Positions 1 to 8,747 of a stretch of DNA of 64,000 bases are shown piece by piece. This DNA comes from Methanosaeta sp. PtaB.Bin039 (GTDB lineage: Archaea; Halobacteriota; Methanosarcinia; Methanotrichales; Methanotrichaceae), in the NCBI GenBank assembly GCA_002067795.1, contig MVQI01000011.1, forward strand, positions 1-64,000, written 5' to 3'. The notes under the pieces were generated by a model, which worked only from the letters and a program-made list of their open reading frames with translations, ran no database searches and was not told the origin of the DNA. The translations under genes were made by a program, and so were the position numbers. Within the stretch, counting starts at the first letter, position 1, and each line of letters begins with the position of its first letter.

Positions 1-217
1 ACAATTAGATAAACCTATTCATATCCCGATTTTCATCCTCATGGGTGACGCTGAGTCATGGGCGTTTTTCTATAATCCACGAGAGGGCATGCCAATAAAA
101 TCGGCATCATTAAGTCCAATATCTTGGGCTAGCTGAAACTCCAACCTGCAAACGATTCACTGCCCGACTTTGTGAGAAACGAAAATACCTGCTGGAAATA
201 TAGTCGATGATCCCAAC

Positions 218-300
218 GATTTGGACTTATCACCACAACGCATCGACTGCTTTGGTCAGTTGTATCTATTTAAGTAATTAGGTTCTTGACTACAAATTGA
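218..300 (+). repeat. dispersed repeat, copy A
   Basis: About 80 bases here match the reverse complement of positions 42357-42436 with few mismatches. The central 42 bases, around a TCTATTTAAGTAATT core, differ at only about four positions. The 3' part contains GGTTCTTGACTA, which is close to the unit of the 18-bp tandem array at 42440-42583. There is no open reading frame. The rest of 1-381 shows no gene that I can support; a GGGGCC/GGCCCC hairpin near 334-350 lies downstream of the dodecin gene and may help end its transcript. Confidence 0.7.
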
Positions 301-381
301 TGGTGTGAGCGCCAATCGAGACTGGAGAAATATGGGGGCCTATCCGGCCCCTAACTCACAATCCTGCTTTCTTGAGCTTAC

Positions 382-600
382 TTAGTCCTCTTCCTTCTCA
401 TACTTGAATGATAGATTGACCTTTGCCCGATAAGCCGTGATCTTTCCGTCCTCCAGCTTGACGTCGAGCTCCTTCACCTCGGCTATCCGCAGCTCTCTGA
501 GGGACTTGGAGGCAGTCTCGATCACATTCTTTACTGCGTCCTCCCAGCTGACAGGGGAGGAGCCGACCAATTCTATGAATTTATACACCGATTCGGCCAA
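382..600 (-). CDS. dodecin family flavin-binding protein
   Basis: This 72-residue protein has the full dodecin pattern: an N-terminal YKFIELVGSSPVSWEDAV stretch, a central helix, then the ELRIAEVKELDVKLEDGKI beta region. Dodecins form hollow dodecamers that bind flavins and buffer or store them in the cytoplasm. The length is normal for the family. The start is a TTG at 600, preceded by GGTGGTGAG, a good Shine-Dalgarno match; no ATG lies nearby in frame. AT-rich TATA-like sequences lie 20-50 bases upstream. It stands alone with no obvious operon partner. The identification rests on recognising the family pattern, without an alignment. Confidence 0.93.
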   Translation of the reverse strand: MAESVYKFIELVGSSPVSWEDAVKNVIETASKSLRELRIAEVKELDVKLEDGKITAYRAKVNLSFKYEKEED

Positions 601-1030
601 CGTCTCACCACCTTTAATACATAATGATTTTTGAATGTATTATAGCTTTCGCTTAAGGATCTGAATACCTTATATGTAACACGTATCTTTCATACTGCAT
701 CGGAAAAGGCGCTCTGATCCGATCGGCCAATAATCCAGATCAACTCCAGCATATGGATAAGGATGGCTAAGGATGTCGGGAAGAGCTTGCAACTGTGAGC
801 AAGTGAATCGACCAATACTGACCGATGTCAGTTTCTTCGAAAAGCCCATGGAACTGACATTCTTGAAGACCATCTGGGTGCATCCTGTTCGCGATACGGG
901 CAATCAGGCAAAAAAACAGACGTGTCGGGCGCAACAGGGGTAATATGTATTATGGGGGTGTTTTTCAGATGCACCATGCCTTACCAGATACTATTTAAAT
1001 AAGTTCAGTATATTATATTTCGGTGGACTT
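601..1030. promoter_or_regulatory. intergenic region with divergent promoters
   Basis: This 430-base gap separates two divergent genes. On the plus strand a TATA-like TATTTAAATA at about 990 and a GGTGG ribosome site just before the ATG at 1031 serve the SLATT gene. On the minus strand, TATAATA near 640-650 and GGTGGTGAG before 600 serve the dodecin. A minus-strand frame at 670-903 is open but lacks a ribosome site and resembles no family I know, so I treat it as noncoding. Confidence 0.5.
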
Positions 1031-1624
1031 ATGAGGATAATTCAGAAGCTACTGGGGAGGGGGCAGGATACATATTCAAATGATATGACTAACCAGGCCA
1101 GGAGAAATAGGGCACTGGCATTTTGCGACAATCATATTCAACGCTATGAAAATCTGAAGTGGCGTTCCGGCAAAGGATACTACTATCTGAGCATAATTAC
1201 GATTCTGCTGAGTTCATTAATTCCAGTTATCCTGCTTACACAAAATAATTTATATAATAATATGATATTAAAATATATCTCGACCAATTCTACATTGATT
1301 TCTGCGACGTTCTCGGCGGTCATAGCCATAACCACAGGCATATTGACATTGTATCAATGGCGTGAGAACTACCCAAGGTACTCGTATACGCTTCAGAGAT
1401 TGAAAAACGAGAAAGCCAAATTCGAAACCATGAAGATCGAGGAAGGTGCAGAAGGCGACAAGCTGATTAATAAATTTATAAATGATCTGGACGGGATATT
1501 GTTGGGAGAGGTCATAGAGTGGCGTTCCCTGATGAGCAAGATCAAGGAAGACGATCTCCTGGCTAATAAAAGGAAACCGCCTGTTAACAACGATGAGTCA
1601 ACTGAAAGACAGATTATTGAATAA
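1031..1624 (+). CDS. SLATT/DUF4231-type two-helix membrane protein
   Basis: A 197-residue protein with a charged N-terminal helix, two membrane segments (about residues 50-71 and 85-107), the first preceded by a WRSGKGYYY stretch, and then a soluble helical tail containing YQWRENYPRYSYTLQRLKNE. This arrangement fits the DUF4231/SLATT superfamily, proposed from comparative genomics to supply pore-forming effectors in nucleotide-signalled conflict systems. No cyclase, TIR or nuclease partner lies beside it, so a defence role is unsupported here. Base composition is more AT-rich than the neighbours, which would fit lateral acquisition. The ATG is preceded by GGTGG. Family assignment is by pattern only. 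Confidence 0.7.
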   Translation: MRIIQKLLGRGQDTYSNDMTNQARRNRALAFCDNHIQRYENLKWRSGKGYYYLSIITILLSSLIPVILLTQNNLYNNMILKYISTNSTLISATFSAVIAITTGILTLYQWRENYPRYSYTLQRLKNEKAKFETMKIEEGAEGDKLINKFINDLDGILLGEVIEWRSLMSKIKEDDLLANKRKPPVNNDESTERQIIE

Positions 1625-2981
1625 GGATGCCAGGGCTAACAGTTGCCCGGGATAAATTGTCGGAAATGGCGTCATGCTATTTCAGCCAGATTGCCAATTT
1701 CCGACCAAGATTTTTGATCATGTTTGCCCCAGTCGATGCCCAGACGCCATCTTTGCGCCCATCATCTGCTCGACGGAGGTTGGAGCAGACGGGCGGGATT
1801 TGTGCATCGGCAATGCAACCAGATGTCCTGGGGCAAGATCAAACCCTGTGACGGCTCGACGAATTTCGAAAATACGATAGCAATTCAATGCAGCATTGGA
1901 GATCTGACCACACAAACACACACAAACACACACACACTCTCGTTCTCTTGTTCTCTCGTTCTCTCGTTCTCTCTCAGGACCGCTCCGAGAGCTCTTATCA
2001 GCCGGATTGCTCTTGCTAATAGACCGAAAGGCAGACACTTATGCTTTATTTTTTGGTCCTGACTCTCGTGTCCACTGAACATCCTTCACGCTCGACTCAG
2101 AAGGACTGGCTTCATGCACGCCATATATTTCAGTCGATTGGAGCAGATCGGCGATGCCGTGGGGGGATCAGCTCAGGCAAATATAGATTTTGGAAATAGT
2201 ATGTAGATCTAACTGCGTCAATATTGATATCTAATAAACTCATAGATTATCTAATCAATATACTCTGAAATATCCTCTGGGTCTATTGTATGGATAACTA
2301 TCTGTCTAATATCGTACTGAATGAAGGACACTGATATGTATAAATACCGTCGCCAAAATATGGAAAAACGACTCTGGCTGGATACCTTCATTACAAACGT
2401 ACTTCGCATAATAGGCTAAATGCTTTCGCATACAAATTGCCATCCACGCCGCCTCTCGTCGAGGTGAAGCGCCACAAGAAGAAAGGCTCGATATATCGAT
2501 ATCTGGATCCTCGCTGTTTTTGTGTGGGTGAATCCAGAGATCAATGGATTCGTATCTGCGAAGTGATTCCTCGATGTCCTTGTTCATGGGCAACTAATCG
2601 ATATCATTCGCCTTATTGGTCCGACTTCAGATGACTCTAAATCATGAATCCGCTAGTTACTATTCTGAAGTTACCCACAGGAAATAGCGAAGAGCCCGAT
2701 ATCTTCGGTTTTCACAAGCCACATCGATCCTGTGAATTCACGACTCTTGGATTGCCCTTCGGATTGCTGTCTCAGTTGTGAATCAGACGGAATTGAATGC
2801 TCCCTGTCTTTTAGATCGAAAGCGTTCGATGATTCCTGCAAATCTAGCGCTGCAGGAACGCCTAACAGAGGCTCGGAGGCTTTTAAAGAGAGGGTGGAAC
2901 GCCACAAAAAAGCATCTAACAGTCGTATCAAGGATGAGTTCGGGATGAAACAGCCATTCATCTGAGATGCTGGGGTGGCGT
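1625..2981. other. long gene-poor stretch
   Basis: I see no convincing gene in these 1.36 kb. Short open frames exist on both strands (for example 2306-2593 minus, 2437-2634 plus and 2732-2965 plus), but they lack ribosome sites, overlap each other and resemble no family. It contains a low-complexity tract at 1908-1975 and otherwise looks like decayed intergenic DNA. Confidence 0.4.
1908..1975. repeat. CA-rich and CTCGTT low-complexity tract
   Basis: A CACACAAA-type microsatellite (about 1908-1938) runs directly into a tract of CTCGTT and TTCTCT units (about 1938-1975). It is purely simple sequence and makes overlapping spurious reading frames on both strands. No function is apparent. Confidence 0.85.
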
Positions 2982-3455
2982 CTAATGGCCCACCTTCAGC
3001 AATCCGTTATGTATCCGATCTTCAACCTGGTTCCTCTTGCCGGACCCTATTGGCACGGCTGTGACGGAGGGGCGAAGCATCCTGTACTGCCTGTTGTTCC
3101 GGTTGCCCCGCCTCTCCAGCAAGCCGTCCCGGTTCATCCGGGAAAGGTAGGTGGAAACCGTGCTGAGCTTTATATCGTCACAGACCATCTCATATCGTTC
3201 CCTCAGTTCCTGGGTTGTGAACCAATCCTGAGGAAACTCGAATCTGATGAAGCTCTCTATGCGCTCCATCAGGGTTGCCCCAGCCTCGAAGGGCAGTCGG
3301 ACAGGCTCCTGATGTGTGGTTTGATCGGAGAATACGCCTGAGGCGTTCAGGTAATCGATTATCCTCTCCCTCAAGGCAACGCTCTCCATCCCCTGAGACT
3401 CGATTTCCAGGGTGGATTTCAGGCCGTTCTCGTCGATCTCTATTCTGATCTTCAT
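2982..3455 (-). CDS. winged-helix DNA-binding domain protein
   Basis: A 157-residue protein I cannot place in a named family. The first 35 residues form an acidic beta-rich segment starting KIRIEIDENG. Residues about 60-130 look like a winged helix: DWFTTQELRERYE (helix 1-2), LSTVSTYLSRMNRDGLLERR (recognition helix and wing) and a polar NRNNRQYRML wing strand. That suggests DNA or RNA binding or a protein interface. The ATG start is the only reasonable one. It stands between two gene-poor stretches; a short open frame just upstream on the same strand (3591-3737) may be a remnant partner, but I cannot support it. Confidence 0.65.
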   Translation of the reverse strand: MKIRIEIDENGLKSTLEIESQGMESVALRERIIDYLNASGVFSDQTTHQEPVRLPFEAGATLMERIESFIRFEFPQDWFTTQELRERYEMVCDDIKLSTVSTYLSRMNRDGLLERRGNRNNRQYRMLRPSVTAVPIGSGKRNQVEDRIHNGLLKVGH

Positions 3456-5014
3456 GGGTGCAGTATCCTGCTTTTGCCAGCGGATCTCCTCAGGAGTGCC
3501 TCAAGTCCGATTCTTATCAGGTTGCCTTATTCTTCTTGACCGGATGCTGTGAAGATACTTCTTTGTCCGGAGTCTTTGGCCGTAGGCTGTCTATCCCTTC
3601 ACCTGGGGTGCCCAGGCCTTCTGTAGAAGGCCCAGCCTGGCGGTCGCTGCCGCTCCATCCAGCCCCTCCATAGACCTCAGGGCTCGGTTGAAGTGGTTGG
3701 CTCGCTCCAGATCCAGCGGCAGGGTGAACAGCTTCATGTGATTTCTCATGTCCCCTCGTCTTTCCGGGGGCAGAACCTGCATTTCTGTCCTGCCCCTCGA
3801 TATGGGCGGTTGGAATGCGACCTCCCTAAAGTCCCATCCCAGCCATTGCCCCTTCTACTCCACTTTCGTGCCATCCCTTGCCAGCCGAAGAGGACTTCAA
3901 GCCATTTCCCATGACTTCCCCCTTCTGAGATACATGGGATCTTCTGGCCGGCTTTTACCCCCATCCAGCCCGCTGCTCGGTGCCGAACGAAGTTTTCTCC
4001 CTTTTCCTTTGGGCCCGGTCTTGCGAAACCGCCCCCTTCAAGACGGCTTTGCCAGGCCCCGGCCATCCCTCTTGATCCCACTTTCGCAGTGCTGCCCTTC
4101 AACAGCCAGCAAAAGTGGGAGTTCTCCTTGTTATCCGTTTACTCCCTTTCGCCCGAAGGCCGCAGGCCGATCTAGCCTGAGCCTCCATCCCTCAGAGTTC
4201 GATACTGTAGTCTACTCCGAATCGTTTAAATCCCGTCAGGTACATTTCCTCTACGAAAAGCAGCCCGTCCCCTCATAGAGAGCTGCATTTGACGTGATCA
4301 GACCGGAATTCCATCCCCGTTCTGATAACATTACACCGGATACGAACATATATAAATTTTCTGGTTGTCGGGAACTGTGTTCATCATTTAACGACAGCTA
4401 GTATCAGTCAGTTTCGCTTTTCAGGCCATGATATTAGTCAGAATAGTATTCACAATAGGCGCGGCTATGTGAAATGTGTGATTACACAGGTGTGAAACCC
4501 GAGTGAAACAAGCTACTGATATCGTTTAATCCATTCGGAATCAGCTCGAGATTCGCGAGATTGTGAAACTGCGAAGGAAATCTCCACAAGCTTTGCGCAA
4601 GGTGCGCAAGGGGGGGCCGCCCATCTTAAAGGACGGCGACAGACACTGAGAATACCAGTCTCCTCTTTTCACGCGGGCTTGAAAGCCGCCCTTCTTCCCG
4701 CCCGCTTTTCGGCCCGTATTATATCTCTGCTCCACAATAGGGGAAAGACAGGGGCCAGGCTTGCTGCCCGGCGGCTGTATCCAGGTTTAGGGAGGTTCTG
4801 CGGCCCTGGATAGCATGCGGGGAGGGATAGCAAGCGGGGGATGGATCCCGAGCAATGAAACTCGAGAAGCGTGGCATTTCGGCCTGATGAATCCCGATCG
4901 CTCCTCCATTCATGAGACAGCCAGGAGCCCAAAATTCAGGCCTGCCGCAATGGATTCGAGCGATTGATATTCGCCAATTGCTGATATTCTCCAGTTATAA
5001 ATTAAAAAAGTGAT
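3456..5014. other. gene-poor stretch with possible decayed coding sequence
   Basis: About 1.56 kb without a supportable gene. A minus-strand frame at 3591-3737 begins MKLFTLPLDLERANHFNRAL and has gene-like codon use but no ribosome site or family match. A 176-codon plus frame (3748-4278) is rich in Pro, Ser and Arg, as expected of a spurious frame. The rest (4280-5014) is interrupted in all frames. It may be the ruin of one or more genes. Confidence 0.35.
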
Positions 5015-5170
5015 TCACTGCAGATACCTGGTCCTTCCAGCCAGGCATCTGTTACATACGCCGCGATCGATTCGAAAGCACCGGGAACAGAAAATGCGCC
5101 CGCAGAGCGGGCAGGAATATACCCTTGCAGCAACAGCATTACATGAAGAACATATGGCCATTAGCTCCAT
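5015..5170 (-). CDS. eight-cysteine small zinc-binding protein
   Basis: A 51-residue protein almost wholly made of four CxxC knuckles: CSSC, CPLC, CSRC and CNRC, spaced 9, 4 and 6 residues apart. Eight cysteines should bind two zinc ions in a RING- or ribbon-like fold. Such micro-proteins are common in archaea and mostly of unknown role; nucleic-acid or protein binding is likely. Its ATG at 5170 lies one base after the stop of the upstream 44-codon gene, implying translational coupling. A longer version starting at 5251 is possible, but its extra N-terminus is basic, low in order and overlaps the neighbour, so I prefer 5170. Confidence 0.7.
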   Translation of the reverse strand: MELMAICSSCNAVAARVYSCPLCGRIFCSRCFRIDRGVCNRCLAGRTRYLQ

Positions 5171-5171
5171 A

Positions 5172-5306
5172 TCACGACGCCTGGTTGGGCTCGAAGTACT
5201 CCTCAACCAGCCAGCCTTCGATCTCCTTGAGGTATCTGCGCCTTCGCTCATCCTCCATGATGGCCTGGCATATCTCAGGTAAGTCGTCGCTCAAGTCTTC
5301 GTACAT
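5172..5306 (-). CDS. small acidic protein coupled to zinc micro-protein
   Basis: A 44-residue open frame starting MYEDLSDDLPEICQAIM. It is predicted to be mostly helical, with an acidic N-terminus, a central RRRRYLKEIEGWL helix and an aromatic tail. I do not recognise the family. Support comes from tight packing with the eight-cysteine gene (one base between stop and next ATG) and from well-behaved amino-acid composition. The two products may work together. A minus-strand leader lies upstream, and the 277 bases to the next gene at 5584 show no other gene. Confidence 0.55.
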   Translation of the reverse strand: MYEDLSDDLPEICQAIMEDERRRRYLKEIEGWLVEEYFEPNQAS

Positions 5307-5583
5307 TGATTAACACCTTCCTGGCTGGTTTGATTTAAAGCTATCGAATGTCTGTATTGCATGTGCGATCTGTGAGCAACCTGCGCCAGGCCAGGTCAAT
5401 TTGATATTCGGGACTGCCAGAAGTTTGATCTGCGAGATCCCGTACTGGTGCAGTGGCCGCAGATAAGCGCAATTGCTTATATCCCTCATTCGCCCCGGAA
5501 AAACCTTATCAATATGCCGTAGATATAATGGGCGTCAAATGAATTAATGGGCGTCAAATGAATTTCTCAGGAGGCTTCCAGCC

Positions 5584-7005
5584 GTGAACACAGAAGAACA
5601 GACCTATGACGGATTGATCAAGGCCTGCCTCGGAGCCAGGGAAGCCATCCTGGCATCTCGAGAGGCGGTGGTGGTCTCTCACGTGGATGCGGACGGGCTA
5701 TCCTCGGCTGCAATAATGTGCACCGCTCTCGGCCGCATCGGGATCGACGCTAACCCCGTATTCTTCAAGCAGCTTGACGGATCGGCTCTGCGCAGCATTG
5801 CAGATCTGAATCCCAACCTGACGATCTTCACCGACCTTGGTTCTGGAATGATCGGAGAGATAAGCGAGCTGGACATCCCGGCAGTTGTGGCCGACCACCA
5901 CCGTCCCTCACAGGCCGGCAAGCATAGCCAGATCGCCCATATAAATCCCCATCTTGCCGGAGGGGATGGCTCCATTCAGATAAGCGGTGCTGGTTGCGCT
6001 TATCTGCTTGCCAGGTCGCTCTCTCCTGCCAATAAGGACCTTGCCCAGCTGGCCGTGGTTGGGGCGGTCGGCGACCTGCAGGACCAGTCCCAAAGGAGGC
6101 TCGTGGGTCTCAACCGGAGGATCCTCTCGGACGCTCAGGAGGCCGGATTGCTGGCCTTTGGCCCTGACATTCGCCTCTTCGGCAGGCAAACCAGGCCTGT
6201 CTGGAAGATGCTTGAGTACTGCCAGGATCCGTTCCTTCCAGGCCTCTCCGGGGATGAGGAGGCATGCATAGCCTTCCTAAAGGAGCTTGGCATTCGTCTG
6301 GGTGGCGAAAGGTGGCGTCGCTGGATCGATCTCGACCAGGGGGAGAAGTCTCGGGTGGCCTCCGCCCTGATGAGGCATGGTCTGCGAGCTGGTCTGGCCA
6401 GCCAGCGTCTCGAACGGCTGGTTGGGGAGGTATACACGCTGCTTTTGGAGAGGGAGGGAACAGAGCTGCGAGATGCCACCGAGTACAGCACGCTCTTAAA
6501 CGCCACTGCCCGATACGGCCACTCCAGGATAGGCCTGGCTGTGCTTATGGGGGACCGTGATCAGGCATTTGAGGATGCACAGAGGCTTCTGGGCCAGCAC
6601 CGTCAGAACCTGGTAAATGGCATTAAGCTGGTCAGAGAGGTGGGGATTACGCCGATGCAGCGTGTGCAGTTCTTCGATGCGGGCTCTGCCATAACAGATA
6701 CCATCGTGGGCATAGTGGCAGGTCTCTGTTTTCAAATGGCAGATAGGTCCAAGCCGCTGCTGGCTTTCGCAGACACCCCAGATGGATGTCTCAAGGTCTC
6801 GGCCAGGGGCACTATGGAGCTTGTGCATGTAGGTCTGGACCTTTCTTCAGCCATATCCCGCTCTGCTCAGGCGGTTGGCGGGGTAGGCGGCGGTCACAAC
6901 GTTGCAGCCGGAGCCACCATACCTCCGCATAAAAAGATGGAGTTCCTGGAGCTGATGGACCGGGCGATCGATGCCCAGATGCCCCGTCAGGCCAAACCTG
7001 GTTAA
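5584..7005 (+). CDS. DHH family phosphoesterase, archaeal RecJ-like
   Basis: A 473-residue DHH/DHHA1 protein. Motif I is VVSHVDADGLSSAAI (DAD at about 35-37), motif III is VVADHHRP (DHH at 104-106), and the C-terminal DHHA1 domain ends in VGGVGGGHNVAAGATI, which grips the substrate backbone. The family removes nucleotides from single-stranded DNA or RNA ends using Mn or Mg. Archaeal members of this size include the GINS-associated nuclease (GAN/RecJ) involved in replication and repair, and related RNA exonucleases; I cannot choose between them. ATG or GTG choice: the frame begins GTG at 5584, preceded by an AGGAGG-type site. It is a single gene. Confidence 0.88.
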   Translation: MNTEEQTYDGLIKACLGAREAILASREAVVVSHVDADGLSSAAIMCTALGRIGIDANPVFFKQLDGSALRSIADLNPNLTIFTDLGSGMIGEISELDIPAVVADHHRPSQAGKHSQIAHINPHLAGGDGSIQISGAGCAYLLARSLSPANKDLAQLAVVGAVGDLQDQSQRRLVGLNRRILSDAQEAGLLAFGPDIRLFGRQTRPVWKMLEYCQDPFLPGLSGDEEACIAFLKELGIRLGGERWRRWIDLDQGEKSRVASALMRHGLRAGLASQRLERLVGEVYTLLLEREGTELRDATEYSTLLNATARYGHSRIGLAVLMGDRDQAFEDAQRLLGQHRQNLVNGIKLVREVGITPMQRVQFFDAGSAITDTIVGIVAGLCFQMADRSKPLLAFADTPDGCLKVSARGTMELVHVGLDLSSAISRSAQAVGGVGGGHNVAAGATIPPHKKMEFLELMDRAIDAQMPRQAKPG

Positions 7006-7219
7006 TAGGCGGGCTTGCGAAGGCAAGAGCGGAAAATGTCCTGGCGGCTGCCGGCAGGAGGACAAAGGCCGGGTTAGTTTCTATCGCTTTCGAGCGAGCG
7101 CCTCGGGGCGCCGGAGCACGGGGGAGCGAATCATACGGCCACGATTTCTGAGAATGAGCCCCCGGCAACTGAAGAGATGAGGGCTCGATATGCCTCACCT
7201 CAGGCTCGAGCCGGTATGG

Positions 7220-7726
7220 CTATACAGGGCAGCCGCCCGGGCACAGATAATTCTTCTCTTCCCGGTGATCCTTCACCACACGAAGGTGCTCATCCATTGT
7301 GAAGTTGCCGATGAACATATGGTCTATACGTGACATCTGCTCTTTGGGATCTCCCGTCTCCGGGTCGAACACTGTGTAACCCATCTGTCCAACTCCGGTG
7401 AAGTTGGCTGCGATTATTATCTCCACCCAGTCTGGCAGAGCTCTCAGGTCCATATAGGTGGAGAGCCGGCGGCAGTCCCAGAAACGCTTCTGCGCTGTCA
7501 TGCTGACGCCGCCACGGGGCCCGACCGGAGAGGTCCCCGAATCGCTGTCGCTTATGCGGGGCACGTTGACCTGGAGGTCGGTGGACTCCCGCCACTTCTG
7601 ATCATAAGAGAACAGGTGTGCCCGGGGATCGCTCTTCGAACCGATATACATTGTGGGCTGGCAAAGAGACAGTCCGACCAATACGAGTGCCACAGCCGCT
7701 GCCGCCAGCCATCTCCTGACTTCCAT
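7220..7726 (-). CDS. predicted secreted protein, unknown
   Basis: A 168-residue protein with a clear signal peptide: positively charged MEVRRW, then AAAAVALVLVGLSLC, with a possible lipoprotein-like Cys near residue 22. The mature part contains scattered aromatic and charged residues and a C-terminal CPGGCPV motif that could bind metal or form a disulfide. No family is recognised. It is 62 bases downstream of dapF on the same strand and has its own GGGAGG ribosome site, so the two may be co-transcribed, but no functional link is evident. Confidence 0.7.
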   Translation of the reverse strand: MEVRRWLAAAAVALVLVGLSLCQPTMYIGSKSDPRAHLFSYDQKWRESTDLQVNVPRISDSDSGTSPVGPRGGVSMTAQKRFWDCRRLSTYMDLRALPDWVEIIIAANFTGVGQMGYTVFDPETGDPKEQMSRIDHMFIGNFTMDEHLRVVKDHREEKNYLCPGGCPV

Positions 7727-7788
7727 CTACCTCTCCCTCCCAAAAGATCATGTCGGAAAGCCTCGGGGCTCTCCATCGATTATGGGCA

Positions 7789-8703
7789 TCAGATCCCTTC
7801 GCTGAGGTACGAGTAGTACTCGGGATCCAAAACCCCTCTGAAGACCGTGACTGCTGGACCTTCCAGATAAGCCTTCTCCCCATCGAAGCTGACCGCAAGG
7901 GGCCCTCCCATTGTATTTACCAGAACCTCGTCTCCCACAAGGCCAAGACGGCGAGCCACGGCTGCGGCTGCCACCGAGCCGGTGCCGCAGGAGAACGTCT
8001 CCGCCTCCACGCCTCTCTCGAAGGTGCGGACCTCCAGGCTCTCCCCCAGGCGGACGAAGTTCACGTTGGCACCTTCAAGGAAGACCGGACTGTGCCTGAT
8101 GGGCGGGGCAACCTCCTCCACCGGCAGCTCCAGGTCATCGACCATTATAACGGCATGGGGCACCCCGGTATTGACGGCGGAGACGCTGAAGCCCTCCAGC
8201 GGCTCCTCCAGAAATAGGCCCTCTCCAGCTGCAGGGATGGCGTGACGCTCGAATCTGGGAACGCCCATCTCTATCTTGGCCCAGAAGAATCCGTCGGCCT
8301 CCCTCACCTCTACCGGAAGCACCCCGGCGAGTGTCTCCACCTTGAAAACCTCCCCCACATAGCCTCGCTGCCAGGCGTACTTGGCCAGGCATCTGATTCC
8401 GTTTCCGCACATCTCGGCCTCGGAGCCGTCGGGCTGAAATAGCCTCATTCCCACATCGGCCCGGCCCGATGGGACAATGAACAGCACTCCGTCTGCCCCG
8501 ATCCCGAAGTTGCGGTGGCATATGCTCATGGCAAGCAGCGGCTTATGCGAAGGGGATACGTGCTCTTCAGCTATCTCATCGATCAGCACGAAGTCGTTGC
8601 CGTTGCCGTGCAGCTTGTCGAAGGGCAGGCCCTGCGAGGTTAATGGATCGTCCACCTGTTTCTCAGCCATGACCTCGTCGTCCAGCTTTATTTTATATAC
8701 CAT
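7789..8703 (-). CDS. dapF: diaminopimelate epimerase
   Basis: A 304-residue protein that converts LL- to meso-diaminopimelate in lysine synthesis, without cofactor, using two cysteines. The N-terminal half has [16 protein letters not shown] and the catalytic [11 protein letters not shown]; the C-terminal half has the second catalytic [10 protein letters not shown]. Both halves of the duplicated fold are complete. The extra 25 or so residues at the N-terminus ([16 protein letters not shown]) make it slightly longer than the usual 270-280; starting at the internal ATG (MAEKQ) is possible. Its start faces hps-rraA with only 41 bases between, so the promoters must overlap. Confidence 0.95.
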   Translation of the reverse strand: MVYKIKLDDEVMAEKQVDDPLTSQGLPFDKLHGNGNDFVLIDEIAEEHVSPSHKPLLAMSICHRNFGIGADGVLFIVPSGRADVGMRLFQPDGSEAEMCGNGIRCLAKYAWQRGYVGEVFKVETLAGVLPVEVREADGFFWAKIEMGVPRFERHAIPAAGEGLFLEEPLEGFSVSAVNTGVPHAVIMVDDLELPVEEVAPPIRHSPVFLEGANVNFVRLGESLEVRTFERGVEAETFSCGTGSVAAAAVARRLGLVGDEVLVNTMGGPLAVSFDGEKAYLEGPAVTVFRGVLDPEYYSYLSEGI

Positions 8704-8735
8704 GGTCGTCTTACCCTGCTTCCGGCTCTTATGGT

Positions 8736-8747
8736 GGTGATCGTATT
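8736..8747 (+). promoter_or_regulatory. ribosome site and ATT start codon of hps-rraA
   Basis: GGTGATC at 8736-8742 is a perfect partial match to the archaeal Shine-Dalgarno consensus GGAGGTGATC and lies directly before ATT at 8745-8747. Reading from this ATT gives the family N-terminus ([17 protein letters not shown]). No ATG, GTG or TTG occurs in frame between the family N-terminus and the upstream region; the first ATG is at 8874, 43 codons inside the conserved domain. An ATT start is therefore the simplest reading. Confidence 0.75.

Noticed and set aside
670-903. 77-codon minus-strand frame
   Set aside because: No ribosome site or family; it lies in a divergent promoter region.
3748-4278. 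176-codon plus-strand frame
   Set aside because: Composition (Pro, Ser, Arg and Leu rich) is that of a random frame in GC-rich DNA, with no ribosome site and no family resemblance.
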